Source: Syngnathus acus
Taxonomy: Eukaryota; Chordata; Actinopteri; Syngnathiformes; Syngnathidae
DNA: 64,000 nucleotides
Direction of reading: 5' to 3'
NCBI RefSeq assembly: GCF_901709675.1
Contig: NC_051095.1
Coordinates: 9,019,956-9,083,955 of the forward strand
The notes below the pieces were generated by a model, which did not search any database, was not told the DNA's origin, and worked only from the letters and a program-made list of their open reading frames with translations. Shown here one piece after another: positions 1-41,250 of the stretch (its first letter is position 1; each line of letters opens with the position of its first letter). The translations under genes were made by a program, and so were the position numbers.

Positions 1-1489
1 TGCAGGGCTTTGGGCTCTCAGTGAGGCAATTTTGGAAGTGGCACAAGTGAGGAAACAAAATAACCTCAGCTCGTGTTATGACTCGTCATTGACTTTAGAA
101 GAAAATGAATATTCTAAAGCTGTCTTTCCCACCCTTGAAAGTCACATAGCCCCTTCATCACCACAGACTTGATGTACTCCCTCATATGTGCATGGTTTTT
201 GACATTATACTTTATACTAATATTTATATTTCAATAAATAAAAACTCAAATCATCTTTCCCCATTGAAATAAATGATAATACCATTAATCTGTTCCAGCC
301 ATCCAAAAAAAAAAAAAAGAAAATGTTCTGACTTTTAATAGGAAAAAGAAAAGCACTCCACATTATGGTACTTAAGAGATAAACATAGCAACAATCCAAT
401 TAAAATTTTTAAATAATTAATTTTTCATCATTTTGTGCATTAATTCAATGGGCCTCCTAGTGTATGCGCTTTAGCCTCAAGGTTTGCAATATAATACAGA
501 CAGAGAGAATATGCGAAGATTTGCTGGAATAATACAAAAAGACCATTGCATTAATCTGAAACTGCCCCTTTAAAAGAGGTTAAGAATTTTGTGAGTTTTG
601 GAAACGAGGGTGAAAATTGTACCATTATTCCTGATCGTCGTTATTTTAACAAAAGTGCATCAGAGACATGTTAAAGACATTTTGGTGCCCAGGAGATTTG
701 ATTAACTGAGGGGAGGAGCTTCATCCAATCAGGCCAGAGCCATAACGAGAAAAGTGTGCCCTGCCACCATTTTGTAGCATTTGTTGGGGAGTTTTAAAGC
801 TTTTGCAGGAATCTCACTCACATGCAGATTTTCAGTATTCATCCCATCATAGAGGCCACCATTACTAAAGACTTCACTCCATTATTTTTCAAATGGATGA
901 AAATATACTGAGCTGCCAGATTTCATCTGTTTCCCCACAGCTTACATTTTGGAAGGGGATTCTCACAAGTGACAAACTCGACACGCTCACAGATTCTTGA
1001 GACGTAACTCTCATGATTGCAAAAACCGTGGTGCCGTGGTGATAACGTTTCGTGATTACCAATTACACCCAGCCTGCGTTGGAGTGCAGCACCGTACTTG
1101 ATCCTCATTGTTTATTATTACTCCATTATCATTGTGGCTGTGGCTGGTGGCATATTGATTCTTTTTCTTTTTGCATGTCATTTTGTAAAAGTCATTCTAT
1201 AATGGGGCACTTTGATTCCTGTGGGACGCTGGGAAGAGCAATGTGCACCCCTCCTCATCCACAAACTTGTCAAAATCGTGCGCACACACTTTTTCCACCA
1301 GTCGTCAATCATTTACTGGGTTCATCAATAGAAATACTCTTAAAGCCTTCCGAAGAACTGCAATATTAGATTCATATTAAATTACAGTCATGAGGCTACA
1401 GTGGAAATCCTGTCACAAACAGTGAAAAAACACAACACTCACCAGTATAATTGCCTTTATTTATAGTTTTGAAGATCATTTATGATCTT
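1..1489. other. intergenic, no gene seen
   Basis: AT-rich sequence upstream of ANKRD50. The short open frames here show no recognisable motif, and no splice-bounded exon or RNA gene stands out. A short A-run lies near 304-318. Confidence 0.5.
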
Positions 1490-1840
1490 TTTTAGGTTAT
1501 TCCATAGAACTAATATAGATGTCTATTTTAGGTTATTCCATAGACCTAATATAGACGTCTCTTTTAGGTTATTCCATAGACCTAATATAGACACCTATAT
1601 CAGGTTGCAGAAATAACCAAACGTCACATGTACGGATCAGTGGTTGTTAAAAACAAAGCCATACAATTTCTGTACATTATTTATACAACTTACAGCTGGT
1701 TGAGAGTTTAAATTTTCTAAATATGATCATATTTGATGGATTTAATTTCGTCGTCTATATTTGGTTATTTCTAAGACCTAATATAGACGTCTAAATTAGG
1801 TCTACACATAGACGAGAGGTCTAATAGACGTCTATGGCTC
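1490..1840. repeat. 36-bp tandem repeat plus inverted remnants (GACGTCTA family)
   Basis: Three units of 36 bp start at 1490, 1526 and 1562, each built on TTTTAGGTTATTCCATAGA followed by CCTAATATAGACGTCT. Similar words recur at about 1750-1835, partly in inverted orientation around GACGTC palindromes. The stretch between (about 1660-1740) resembles the one at 11988-12056, which suggests a dispersed element of which this is one copy. The family is not identified. Confidence 0.6.
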
Positions 1841-2522
1841 AGTGGGTAAATATACACTCCCCAAACACAATCAACTTGAATGAAGTCTTTCGTTCACATT
1901 AAAAAGAAGCTCAATGCTCTTCATTGCCCCCTGCAATATTGTTTTGCACTAGACTAAACCAAGTCTTGCAGCCTGCACAACGGAGACAAAGTTGCCGTGA
2001 TTATGTGAAATGGGCAGTTGGTATACGCACACGGCGCACTGTGTGAAAAAAGTCGTAAGAAGCAGCAATATGTGTCTCTGCGGTGTTCCCGCGGGGTGGA
2101 ATGTGGTCGTAAGTAGGCTTGTGCTGACAGACGAACGGCGGGGGCAGCTCGCAGAGAAGCCGCGATTTGCTGAGTGCGCTACAAATTGGCAAGAGAATGC
2201 GCGTTAAAATGTAACCACCGACTGCTGGAGGGTGGGAGAATGTATTTACATGAGCATCGCGGGTGAGCACAATTGAATGAAAAATAAAGAGATATATCTT
2301 TACCGCTTTTTTGCCTCTTTGCTGTCCTTGCCCAATGCAACATGAATACTTAATTAAAAAGTGAATTTTATTTATCTGGACTTTTTTATTAGCTGTTCAG
2401 GGACAGACTTTGTTTTTTGTTTGAAAAGCGCTTTATTTTTATTGCCGTGGTAATCCAAAATTTACTGTTATGAAATATAGGGCAACTATCTTGAGAGATC
2501 AGGCCAGTGTGCTGTGATACAT

Positions 2523-2760
2523 TAGTGTTCCGTTAGAAATCATCCGGTGTGCCACCTGAAATAAACCAAAATCATTCATTATGACCCCCAAATTATTTCT
2601 GAATGAAAAAAGTTATTTGTGTAGTTGTTTGTGTAGTTTTTTGTTTTGGTGTAGTGTTCTGTGAGAAATCATCCGGTGTGCCACCTGAAATAAACCAATT
2701 CTTTATGACCCCCAAATTATTTTTGAATGAAAAATGTGTTTTTTTGTGTAATTGCCAACC
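2523..2760. repeat. 129-bp tandem duplication
   Basis: Two copies of a unit starting TAGTGTTC(C/T)G and containing AATCATCCGGTGTGCCACC then GACCCCCAAATTATTT begin at 2523 and 2652. The sequence resembles a dispersed fish repeat whose diagnostic words are GTGTGCC and ATCATCCGG. That family assignment is from memory and uncertain. Confidence 0.6.
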
Positions 2761-3009
2761 ATGAATAGAAGCAGGCAAAAATGCTCTTCCACTAGCTAAC
2801 AAAAGGTGAATATGAATACACTGTGTTTTTCAGTGTAGTGTTTTACAAAGTGCTGTGCCATGACATTTTTTTCCTTTCTTTTTTCCCCAATGTTGTGTCC
2901 ATGCCTCTAGCCATACTGTTAAATTCTGAAATTTATTTGACATTATGCATAAATATTCGACTCGATTGACCTCCAATAATGTAAAATTTGCATTTGATAC
3001 CGCTATATG

Positions 3010-3540
3010 TTAAATGACCATGTGACAATGTGACGCAGCGAACGGCAAGCCGACGAGACTCCAACTCCCAGCATGCCCCAAGGCTGGCGTGTGTTTTGCA
3101 TGCGGCGGACTGAAAACCCACACGAGTCTTTAGGAGGCGGAGAGTCACAGTCGGAACGCCGGGAGAGCTGTGTGTGTATCGGCTGGGCAGCAGGAGGAGC
3201 CTGCAACCGATCGGAGAGAGCGAGGAAAAGACGTCGAGAAGAAAAGAGAGCAAGGGGTCGGGGGAAAAGAAAATAAGGAGACCAATTTGAAAGAAAGACG
3301 CGAATGCTGCACGGATGAAGATATTGGAGCGGCAGCGGTCGAAAGGCTTCGGTGAAGTTTGCCGCTTGGAAAATGGACAGACGGGGTGTCGACTAGGGAC
3401 AAAACACGGCGGAGAGAGACGTCGGCTGGAGGTGAGCGACCGTTTCTGGGTTAAAAACGGCTGTCGGTCGACGAGGAGGGAGGGGCGGGAGACGTTAACC
3501 TCACATCTGGCTTTGTTGAAGTTCTTACGATGGGTATCGA
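3010..3540 (+). promoter_or_regulatory. CpG-rich promoter region of ANKRD50
   Basis: This is the only GC- and CpG-rich block in the first 5 kb, with many CG dinucleotides and purine-rich GGAGAGAG/GAAAAG runs. It lies directly upstream of, and over, a good 5' splice donor (CTGGAG|GTGAGC, donor GT at 3432). That is the expected layout of a TATA-less CpG-island promoter with a noncoding first exon. The transcription start is not determined. Confidence 0.6.
3150..3431 (+). other. ANKRD50 noncoding first exon (5'UTR), start approximate
   Basis: The 3' boundary is the donor CTGGAG|GTGAGC at 3431/3432. The 5' boundary is a guess inside the CpG-rich block. The next plausible acceptor downstream is at 5322, giving an intron of about 1.9 kb before the exon that carries the ANKRD50 start codon. 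This is inferred from splice signals and base composition only. Confidence 0.45.
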
Positions 3541-4540
3541 ACATCTGCACCCGATGGTATTTTTTGATTGTCCGCAATATGTAGGTTGCTCCTCCCAAAG
3601 CGATGTGTAAAAATGTGGATGTGAAGGGGTGAGGTTTGCTTTGAATGTACAAAAGACTTTGGTCCACATCTGACCATTGACTAGTTTAAAGAACGGTAGA
3701 AAACCTAAGGCCCGTGGGCTGTATGTGGCCTGGAAGAGCATTTGAGCCACCATGCAATTCTAGATTACAATAAACATGACAGTAATTTAGTTCTAATTCA
3801 CGATCAATTGAGAACAAACCTCAATGTTTTAACACGTAATTTTTGTACTTTTCAAGAATTTTCAGGCTAGTGCAGCGTGTCTAAAGGCCCTAAAAATTAT
3901 AACATTTGTTTTTGTGCACACAATGCCTGAATTATGGTTAAATGCCTTTTCCCTCTTAAAATGCACAAATAATTAAATAAATAAATACAAGTGTACGAAA
4001 AATTGAACAAAATCTTCAACATGAAAAATTAAACAACATTTTCAGGAGTATTAAACCTTTTATCATGGAATGCAGAATCAAATTCAGACATGTCAAGTCA
4101 CAATTTTGGCAGATTGCTACTAGTAAATATGTTACAGCAAACATTTTATTGGAATTTTTCAGGGTAATGCATTTTGCCCATGGGTTACGTAACATAAAAA
4201 ATACACAAAAGTGTTGTTCGGGTTTAAAAATGCATACTATGTGTTTTATTTTCTATGAAATGTAAAAAATATTGTTTTACCATTCAGCATTTTGGCATAG
4301 GAGAATGAGCAGGACCATTATGGCAATTGTAAGTAGGTATGTCATTGCAAATATCTATAATTCTTCTGAAATTTCTATTGTGAAAGGGAGAATTTACCCA
4401 GTTAAGCTGAAATAATATCAATTCTTTCTACAAAGAGGTTAAATTGAGCATGCTAGATGGTGCAGCTCCACTGAAATAAAACATTTCTTGTTATTAGGCA
4501 GAATAACCAGTAAGACAATCTCATCCCTACAAAAGCACAT

Positions 4541-4585
<45 letters not shown>

Positions 4586-4695
4586 GTACACAAACAGGTT
4601 TTCCCCATTTCAGACTCAGCAGCTGAGTGCGGATGTGAGCTGTTTGGGATTTAAAGGCGCATAGGAAGGAAGGAAGGCGGGGGGGGGGGGGGGGG
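4541..4695 (+). repeat. (GT)n plus 27-bp G homopolymer and a second 17-bp G run
   Basis: A GT run at 4541-4554 passes into an uninterrupted G run at 4555-4581. A second G run lies at 4679-4695. Both sit in intron 1 of ANKRD50. Such tracts can fold as G-quadruplexes and are often miscounted in assemblies. Confidence 0.85.
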
Positions 4696-5322
4696 TTACA
4701 GTCGACGTGGACGAGAGAAACTGCAAGGGGCGCTTGCCAAGAATTCAGCTTGTTGTGAGCCAGGCGTGGATGTTTGCAGTGGAACAGGGTGGAGGTGGGG
4801 TGGGGGCAGTAAAGACACTAACAGCAAGCATCTCACTTAGTCATGTTTAAACTGCTGTGTTGTCTTGTGGTCATACAACACGTTGGAATCAATGCATTGA
4901 ACATACAGGTCACATGTCCAATTTGTCTCCTTTGGCGTAGACTGCTACATATGTTGCCTTCTCTTGCTAGTCCATCGCTAGCAAGCTAGCCTGATAGGAC
5001 TCTCGTCCAAAGCCAATATTGACCTGTAGGGTTTTGTGAAAATGAGACTTTGGATCTTCTGTTGCATGTGTATTTGAGTCCGTTTGTTTGTGCTGATTGA
5101 CAAGGAGCACACTCGTGAGGTTTTATGAACAAAGAACTGGTTTTGGATCATGTTTGACAATTGAATGATGATACACACTGAAATGTTAGTTTCCCGTTTG
5201 CGCTCCGAGTAGTTGGCTGTCACAGGCTGAGGGGTACATGTGCGTGTGAATAATCATTTAAAAAAACAACAACAACGCTGTACGACATTAACAAATCATA
5301 TGCTTTTGTTTTGTTTTTCCAG

Positions 5323-5787
5323 AGACCACTGTACAAAATATGCCGCCAGCCCGGTCCATGTTAAAGTAATGGAAACACTACGTTTGGTGGCCACTGCCAC
5401 GCATCTGTGGATATACGTGAGCGGCTCGCATGGCTAATCGTGTCGAGCCTGTCAGCCGATACGCTCAGGAGCGCCATGCGAAAGCGGCACGAGAATAACA
5501 ACCAGGAGCGCTTTGTTCACGGAGAAGAAAAACATTGGAAAAAGTTGGTGGAAAATCTTGATTTTTGGCCCCGTTTTTGATCTCCAGCATTTCTTATTAT
5601 TTTGACCCAGATACGTCTGCGAGGCACGAACATTTTAGCAGATCACATCTAAATTCAACCTACGTTTCTGTGAATAATAATAAAATGTGAATAATAATTC
5701 ACTGCCTGACATAGTGAGGATGTGAGCGGCAGAAGGATGGGAGCTGTCTGAAGAACAGGAGGACTAGCTGGAACCAGCATCAGCACA
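5323..5787 (+). other. ANKRD50 5'UTR part of second exon, rich in upstream ORFs
   Basis: A strong acceptor (TTTTGTTTTTCCAG, AG at 5321-5322) opens an exon that runs into the ANKRD50 start codon at 5788. Several upstream ATGs lie inside: 5340-5369 (9 codons plus stop), 5369-5437 (22 codons, start overlapping the previous stop in TAATG), 5430-5498 (22 codons), 5476-5580 (34 codons) and 5737-5751 (MGAV, stop). The TGA of the last at 5749-5751 is in frame with the main ATG, so the protein cannot start further upstream. Use of this acceptor is inferred. Confidence 0.6.
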
Positions 5788-29980
<24,193 letters not shown>

Positions 29981-31285
29981 TTGGCGTTGTCAAAAAGAGA
30001 CAAACAGACGGCACATTCACAATTTAAGCCACAGCTGGATTGCATCCAATCAGACTTGCATGAAGAATGTTTTCTCTCTGGATTGTTTCCTCCTTGAGAA
30101 GCACGCAAATCCTTCCTGAATGCCGACGGTCACAAACGTGCCAAAGCAACTGCATTCAGAGAATCTCAAAATATTATAATTTGTAATTTTACAATTACAA
30201 TTGGGGGTCAAAGGGGTGGTTTGGGTAATATCGGTTGCTGCCTCGAGGCTTTCCGTGGATTGATACTCAATGTGCCTACCTTCTGTGACAGCCTTCTCCG
30301 TGCAAAACTATCATTATAATTTAACATAATGCTATTTAATGGAAAAAAGAAGTGTATGCACTTTGGAAAGAGACAAACGATAGACGTGCTTTTGTTTTAT
30401 TTACTCTGGAAGCCCATCCTTGTTTTAGCCACAGTCTGTGATGATTTGTTTTCAGAGTTTCTCATGTCTATAGAGTATGAACACCAGGATTTATCAATAG
30501 GCTGCCTTTCTCCAAAAATTCCTGTATGTTCCGTGTTAAAAATAGTCCTGGAGATTTAAGAGCATATTTATTATTTTGGAAAAAAGCCACTTTTTGTTGC
30601 TCTACCATGGTGCTGTTGCGTTCTGACAAGTTGCCTGCAGCTATTTTTGGACTCATGTTGTGTTTTAAGTGTTTCATGACAAAAAGGATAGAAAAGGTTG
30701 GGTTTTTTTTGTCCCCATGGGATTTTGTTTTTTTCCATTCAGTTGTGTGTTCATATATTTTTTTGCGAGTGCATAAGAATCCACGGTGTTATTGTCCACA
30801 TTAGTTTGGTGCTAAACTAAAAGCAGTTCTGTTGTGTGTGTGTGTAACGCTATCAACGGGTCAAATGGGAGTGACACGGGAACGAACGGCGTAAAAGAGT
30901 TTGGATTTTACTCTTGAAAGCCATAAATGGAAAAAAACTGTCAAAATGGGAAAGAACGAAAAAGAAACATCTATTTTTCAACAAATCTGCAGTTACAGGC
31001 TGTCATATTTTTGCTTCATGGTATGCTGTTTTCACCAAGGACTATAGTCATGGCGACCTATCGCATGTACAAACATCATCAGTCCGCTAAGAAGAAAAAA
31101 GGTTTGCAATCTTATCAGTTCAACAGTTCACTCAGTGTTTTGTCTGCCATCTTGGGTTGGCTGGAACTATAAATATCTCTCTGTATGTACATTCAATGTT
31201 CATTTACTTCCTGTATCATACAAAGTGGATTTTTTTTTCCCATGTATATTAAAAATGCTTAATAAACATACTTGCTTTCCTGCTG
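29981..31285 (+). other. ANKRD50 3'UTR (end inferred)
   Basis: AT-rich, without a continuing open frame. It ends at the first canonical AATAAA after the stop (31261-31266). The cleavage point about 15-25 bp further on is an estimate. Confidence 0.6.
31261..31266 (+). other. polyadenylation signal of ANKRD50
   Basis: AATAAA within TGCTTAATAAACATACTTGC, about 1.28 kb after the stop codon. No earlier canonical hexamer was noticed on the + strand after 29980. Confidence 0.6.
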
Positions 31286-31748
31286 GAAAAACAAAAACTC
31301 TGTCCACCTGGTCATCTGGGAGGGAAAACAGATCTTCGGGTTCTTTGCCACAAGCATCATTTACAAAATCAGTTCTAGTATATGACTTTAAGGCTAATGA
31401 TTTCAAATCAGTTTAAAATTCTATGAGTTGTTTATGTAGTGCATTTCATGCCCAAGACAATTCAATGTCCTTCACTTTGTTCCAAAACAACAAAGGCAAC
31501 ATACAAATTTATGATATCAAATCAAAGCTTTGCTCAGTTATCTTAAACTTTGCTTTTTGTGTGACAATAATAATATCTTCTGGTGCATTTTCTATATCTC
31601 ATGCGGATGGTCCCAAGACATGGAGTTGTTCCCCTGAGGAGTTAATGTGTCCTTCACGTCGCACCATTTTCTCACTGATGTTCCACTTGCTGATTAGAGG
31701 GTGAGGTGAATCAGCCCCCTGCCACGCTGTCTCACAGCTGCGTTTGGG

Positions 31749-31750
<2 letters not shown>

Positions 31751-31812
<62 letters not shown>
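31751..31812 (+). repeat. (CA)n microsatellite
   Basis: About 31 CA dinucleotides without interruption. Confidence 0.97.
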
Positions 31813-31816
<4 letters not shown>

Positions 31817-32914
31817 TACTGATGCGTCATGCGGCACTTTTTGTTCCACCTTGGCTACCCGCTAAGAGTGGATTAAGCTCCAATGCTGCAGAACTCTGCT
31901 GCAAAATACTTAGCAACAGAGGTAGAACAAGGGGAAGTATATATTCTTATGTTTAAAGTTAAACTGATTCAATGCACATAAGTCTAAAAAAAAGAGGCTA
32001 AATTGTACTTACTATTCAAAAGTGAAAATAATTTTTACATTGCCTACTGTGCTGGTATATTGTTTTAATGCAATGATGGTTTTTATCTAGACAATATCTG
32101 TGACATATTTACAGTAAAATTATATGATAATTAACACACACCTACACTGAATGTAATTTTAGTCAATCAATTCTTTTAGGACTAATAAAATTGTCAGTTA
32201 TTTTGAAATGATGTAATTGTAATTAAAGGAGAAGTCAACGCCCAGATTTCCTTTGTAAAATCTGCAGCACAACAGTGTTCTGATTAATGTTTTGTTCGTG
32301 GAATATCAATTGAAAAGGGAAAACTCACTTATTTTGAATATCTCGAAGGGCGGCCAGTTTGCCACTTGCTGTCCACTAACCAATCACAACTCACCAGTTT
32401 TCTGACGCTGAGTCGTGATTGGTTGCCACCTGAGACCTGGCGTCGTTTTCAATGTCGTGTTTAAACATACAACAAATTGCAAATGAAATTTTCGTTTGGG
32501 TTCCTCTTTAATGAATTGAACTGGAGCATAACATGAAGTGTTGCGGAATAGCTGTCCCTGTGACTGTGAAAGCCATTCAGTGTGAATTTTCAGCACTGTG
32601 TTTTCGCATTGTGGGCTATTAATGAGTAAACCATCTGGAAGTGATGTCATGTCTTTCTTCTTTTTGGTGCCAGTGGCCACATCTGCTTCTTCTCCCCCTG
32701 ATATATACTTATTGCTTGTGTTGTTGTTCTGGATACCGACTGAATGAACAACACTTTGCATACCACGGCCGCACCATTCAAGTAGCACAAAACCTGGACA
32801 CGGAAATTGATGTTTGGAAAAGGGTTTTTCTTTGGCTTTTATCCACATGACATTTATTCCAAAAGTACAAACAGCCCTAGCAAGGGCTAACTAAGATTTT
32901 ATTTCTGCTGAGAT
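31813..32914. other. intergenic, nothing identified
   Basis: AT-rich sequence with no exon-like open frame, RNA gene or clear repeat boundary. Confidence 0.5.
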
Positions 32915-33330
32915 GTTTTTGAATCAAACCAAAATAGCCAACTCCTTTTTCAATTTCAGACCTGGGTCCTTAAGACCTTTTTGTGTGTCTTCTTAATATG
33001 GACATGGCCACTCAGTAAATAAAGAAATATTTTCTTTCTTTATTTCTGTCCAGGAGTGTTACATGAGAAATGGCTGAATCAAACCAAAATGGCAACTTCC
33101 TATTCAGTTCTTGGCATTGGTCCTTGAGACTTTTTCATTTGTTCTACAAATTTCATGTCAATTGGTGAAAATGTGGTTGCTGATAACACAACAACAAATC
33201 TGGGGCGCTTCTGAGTGAGAGATGGCGACTTCCATGCCAACTGTCTTACTTTCTCTTGAATTTTGTGCGTTGGTCCTTGAGACGTTTTCATGAAATGACT
33301 ACCCAATTTCATCAGTCAAACTGATGCTGG
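32915..33330 (+). repeat. imperfect tandem copies of a GAATCAAACCAAAAT repeat
   Basis: Units starting GAATCAAACCAAAAT(A/G)G lie at 32931 and 33076 (145 bp apart). Related words (ATGGCGACTTCC, GGTCCTTGAGAC) recur near 33221 and 33269. The pattern resembles a common dispersed percomorph repeat, and a weaker copy is at about 39870-40160. It has no coding content. Confidence 0.6.
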
Positions 33331-33654
33331 GGGCTGATTTTTTATTTTTTTTAGGTCGTACGCTGAGTAAAAAAATGCTTTCTAAAACCCAATTGGCTGA
33401 ATTGCTGAAAAATTCCGAACATGGGTCTATTTTCTCTCCTGGCCTTGATTGTGATGGATCTCTCTATGCCTTCTGTCCTCCTTTACATTCTTTCATTCAT
33501 CACGTCGCTTTTCTGTCTTTGGTCCTTGTTCCTAATATTTTCTTTTTTTTTCATGTTGCTCTCCTCGTGATTTTGTTGTTTATGCGGATGCCTTCTCTTC
33601 CTTCCTGTCTCTGCTGCTGCCGAGAGTTTATCTCAGGATAAAACCCCTCTCCCC

Positions 33655-38170
<4,516 letters not shown>

Positions 38171-38237
38171 CTGTTTTGTGCAGCTGTGTGAAAAAAAACA
38201 CAAGTACCTACCAACCCCAAAAATATGCTCAAATTTG

Positions 38238-38390
38238 CTGTCTGCCACCAGATGGTGCCACCACACTAAAAGAAGCTCATCAATTAAGTTCAACATAGTT
38301 GCTTGGCAACAAGATGCCACAAGATGGCGTCAAAGCACTAGACAAAGCTCCTCAACTCACTACAACTTAGTTTCTCAATAGCAAGTTGAT
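38238..38390 (+). repeat. two diverged tandem units with CCAC-AGATGG cores
   Basis: GCCACCAGATGGTGCCACCA (38242) and GCCACAAGATGGCGTC (38313) each lead into CACTA, AAGCTC, TCAA and AACATAGTT-like words with parallel spacing of about 71 bp. This is an old tandem duplication. Confidence 0.5.
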
Positions 38391-38862
38391 GATGATGCAT
38401 AGCACTGTTGCTTGAAAGTGGTTTTGGATATTGAGCCACCCTAGCTCTTGCCCCAGTGTGGGTTCAAAGTACTGGGTCATTCTAGTGGAGGTGGCGTGAC
38501 TCCACCACCCAAGTGCCAAAATGGGAGCGGTTGTGGCAGATAACGAGGCACGGCAGAGAGGCGGCGTTCCTTCCTTTACCGCCAAATTAAATCCTCGACC
38601 CTCGCCTGATGTCAGGAGCTTTTAGGGCAACGACTTGGCGCGCTTTAACACGACAAATGTGTCATCTCACCTCACAGCGTGAGACGGCCTGCACCATCTA
38701 ATGAGCAACGCATGCACTTCTCATCACCAAAATAATTCAAACAGCTTCAGGTTTTGATGCATTGAGGTTCAAGACTGCGGGAAATCATGGTCAGGGTTCA
38801 TGGGGAGTTATTGTAATTAATTTATGACTTGAAATGTATTTATTTGTTATGAATTGTGTTAG

Positions 38863-39259
38863 CGGATACAAGCGGCCGAAATGAGTTTTCTCCGCAGGAT
38901 GTCCGGGCTCTCCCTTAGAGATAGGGTGAGAAGTTCGGTCATCCGGGAGAGACTCGGAGTAGAGTCGCTACTCCTCCACGTTGAGAGGAGCCAGATGAGG
39001 TGGCTCGGGCATCTCATCAGGATGCCTCCTGGACGCCTCCCTGGGGAGGTGTTCCGGGCATGTCCCACCGGTAGGAGACCCCGGGGACGACCCAGGACGC
39101 GCTGGAGAGACTATGTCTCTCGGCTGGCCTGGGAACGCCTTGGGATCCCCCGGGATGAGCTAGATGAAGTGGCTGGGGAGAGGGAAGTCTGGGAGTCCCT
39201 CCTGAAGCTGCTGCCCCCGTGACCCGACCCCGGATAAGCGGAAGAAGATGGATGGATGG
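38863..39259 (+). mobile_element. 5'-truncated LINE 3' end with 14-bp target-site duplication
   Basis: The insert is flanked by identical ATGAATTGTGTTAG copies at 38849-38862 and 39260-39273. It reads as the C-terminal end of a LINE ORF2 protein: RIQAAEMSFLRRMSGLSLRD, then LLHVERSQMRWLGHLIRMP, GRRPRGRPRTRWRDYVS, ending in a TGA at 39220-39222, then a short 3'UTR and a GATG repeat tail. The clean duplication and unbroken frame show a fairly recent insertion. GATG tails suggest an RTE/Rex3-type element, but that assignment is from memory. Confidence 0.88.
38881..39222 (+). pseudogene. LINE ORF2 C-terminal remnant, 113 codons open
   Basis: This is the unbroken frame inside the truncated LINE. 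It is part of a larger polyprotein reading frame whose upstream endonuclease and reverse transcriptase were lost by 5' truncation, so it is not an independent gene. The RWLGHLIRMP and GRRPRGRPRTRWRDY segments are characteristic of the C-terminus of this fish LINE group. Confidence 0.8.
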
Positions 39260-39273
39260 ATGAATTGTGTTAG

Positions 39274-41219
39274 AACTTTTGTTGAACACTTTGTTGTACT
39301 TGTGGTTGTTGAGAATTGAGTTACATTTTCAATTTCTCTTTTAGATTCATTTTGGATAGATCAAGAAAAACATCTGCAGGTTTATGAGAATCATGTTAAA
39401 ATTCACCTGAAATGTTTTCTGTCAGACGCTTTCCAAAGGGTAAGTCTTTTCATTGTATTTTAATTTGATTGATTCTCCCTTTATGCTTGCATGACAAATC
39501 AAATTATTTAATTGGGAAAAATATATTTTGAAATTTGATTTACAACTCGTAAGGCCACATTATATAAATGACATATTTACACGTTATTGGGTCGAGCTTT
39601 AACGGGCTGTCGCATGATCCAGTGTCACTTTTGAATTGCTGTGCGCCCTTTTCTTTCCCCAGAATTAATAAGCCCAAATGTTTGGTGAGTACCTTGCAAT
39701 AAACAAGATATCCTCTTGTATATCCAGGTCCATAAGGAAGACTGTCACGTCTTTTCTATGTAACTTATGACTGATGACAATTTTTTCCCATGCAGTTATA
39801 AGTAAAAATTAGGTTACTTTTAATTTGGACATTTCAAGTTTTGGATAAAAAATTGTCTGTGATTGTCCTACCAGGTTCAAGGCCTGGTTGCTTCAAACCA
39901 ACATGTTAAGCGTCCTGTTCAATTTGAGACCCGGATTCTTGAAAGTGTTTTGTTTGTGTTTTTCATGATGATAGACATCTCTATCCAATTCTGAGTTTAC
40001 CAATAAAACTATAGTCCTAGTACTAGGGGCTATTTTTCTCAAATGAGCAGAAACATGCAAAAATGGTTGTTTCAAAAGTTTGTAACATGGCCAAAGGACT
40101 AATTGAGTAATCAACGTAGCCGATAATACCTAAAAGTGTCATATCAGGGGATGATTTGAAAACTAAAACGCTTGATTTCTGTGAGTAGTATATATAGTAG
40201 TAGTCTGTCGATGACGAGAGGTCAGACGAGGTGCGTTCTCCTCATCCATCACGTAAGCGCTCATGTCAGTTCCTCATTATGGCGACACGCCGTTTTAGCC
40301 ATACAACACAATTATCCTGCGTACACAAAAGGTTCGCCCGATTGACTGATAACAATGTCGCTTTTGTGTAATTGGTTACCCCCTTTTGACCCGCAATTAA
40401 TATCACATTTGCCAAAAGATATGCAAGCGGTGCTACGAAGAGCACAACTGAAGCACCAGATGCTCATGAACATTAGCAACCGGTTGGCATTATCACGAGT
40501 CCTGTAATATTAATTTGAAGAATAATTTTCCCCTACATGTGATTAGTTCACTTATAGTAAATAACAAAATAGACCAATGTATTTATACACAGACACTTTT
40601 ACAATAAATAATCAAATGAACTATACATAAAATTAAAATGAAGATTGATGATTATGTTATCATAGAATTTACCTAGAAATACAAATATGTTTGTAGAATA
40701 AGGAAAAAGAAACAAATATAAATTTCATGGGTTAAATGTAATTTAATCAACTAAATGAGCATGTAAATAAAGTAAAACAAATAAATAAAACATTTGTCAG
40801 TTTAGATTTTGGGGGTGATTGTAAGTCGATTCAGCATTAATTATTTTACTGTTAAAAAGTCACATAAATACAAATTAGTAAAACTTTTTAACATTTTCAT
40901 TTATTGATTAAATAATTCAATAAATTGCACGAAATTAAATGAAAATTTACTAATGAAAATATTAGTAAAAACAATTAGAATTTTAGTATTTTATTAAAAA
41001 GTTGGCACATGTATGATTACATTAATTAAAATAACTTGCACATAAATTATGAATTATAAAAAAATATATTTAATTTTTTTTTTAATTAAATGAAAAGCAA
41101 TTTTATAGATTTTGCATCTTCCAAATAATTTCTAAAAACATACGCCCCGTTAATACTGCTCTGTGATTTCTCCCTGGGCTCCTCTTCTAAACTGTATTGA
41201 CGTCACAAAGGGCTGACGT
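39274..41219. other. intergenic AT-rich stretch
   Basis: A weak copy of the 32.9-kb dispersed repeat lies at about 39870-40160. From 40500 to 41110 the sequence is very AT-rich with many AAATAA/TTAAT words. No gene seen. Confidence 0.5.
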
Positions 41220-41235
41220 TCATAACGTGTGAAGG

Positions 41236-41250
41236 CCTGCCCCCTGGTGG
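41236..41250 (-). promoter_or_regulatory. CTCF-like motif
   Basis: On the - strand CCACCAGGGGGCAGG matches the vertebrate CTCF core (CCASYAGRKGGCRS). Sequence match only; occupancy is unknown. Confidence 0.4.
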
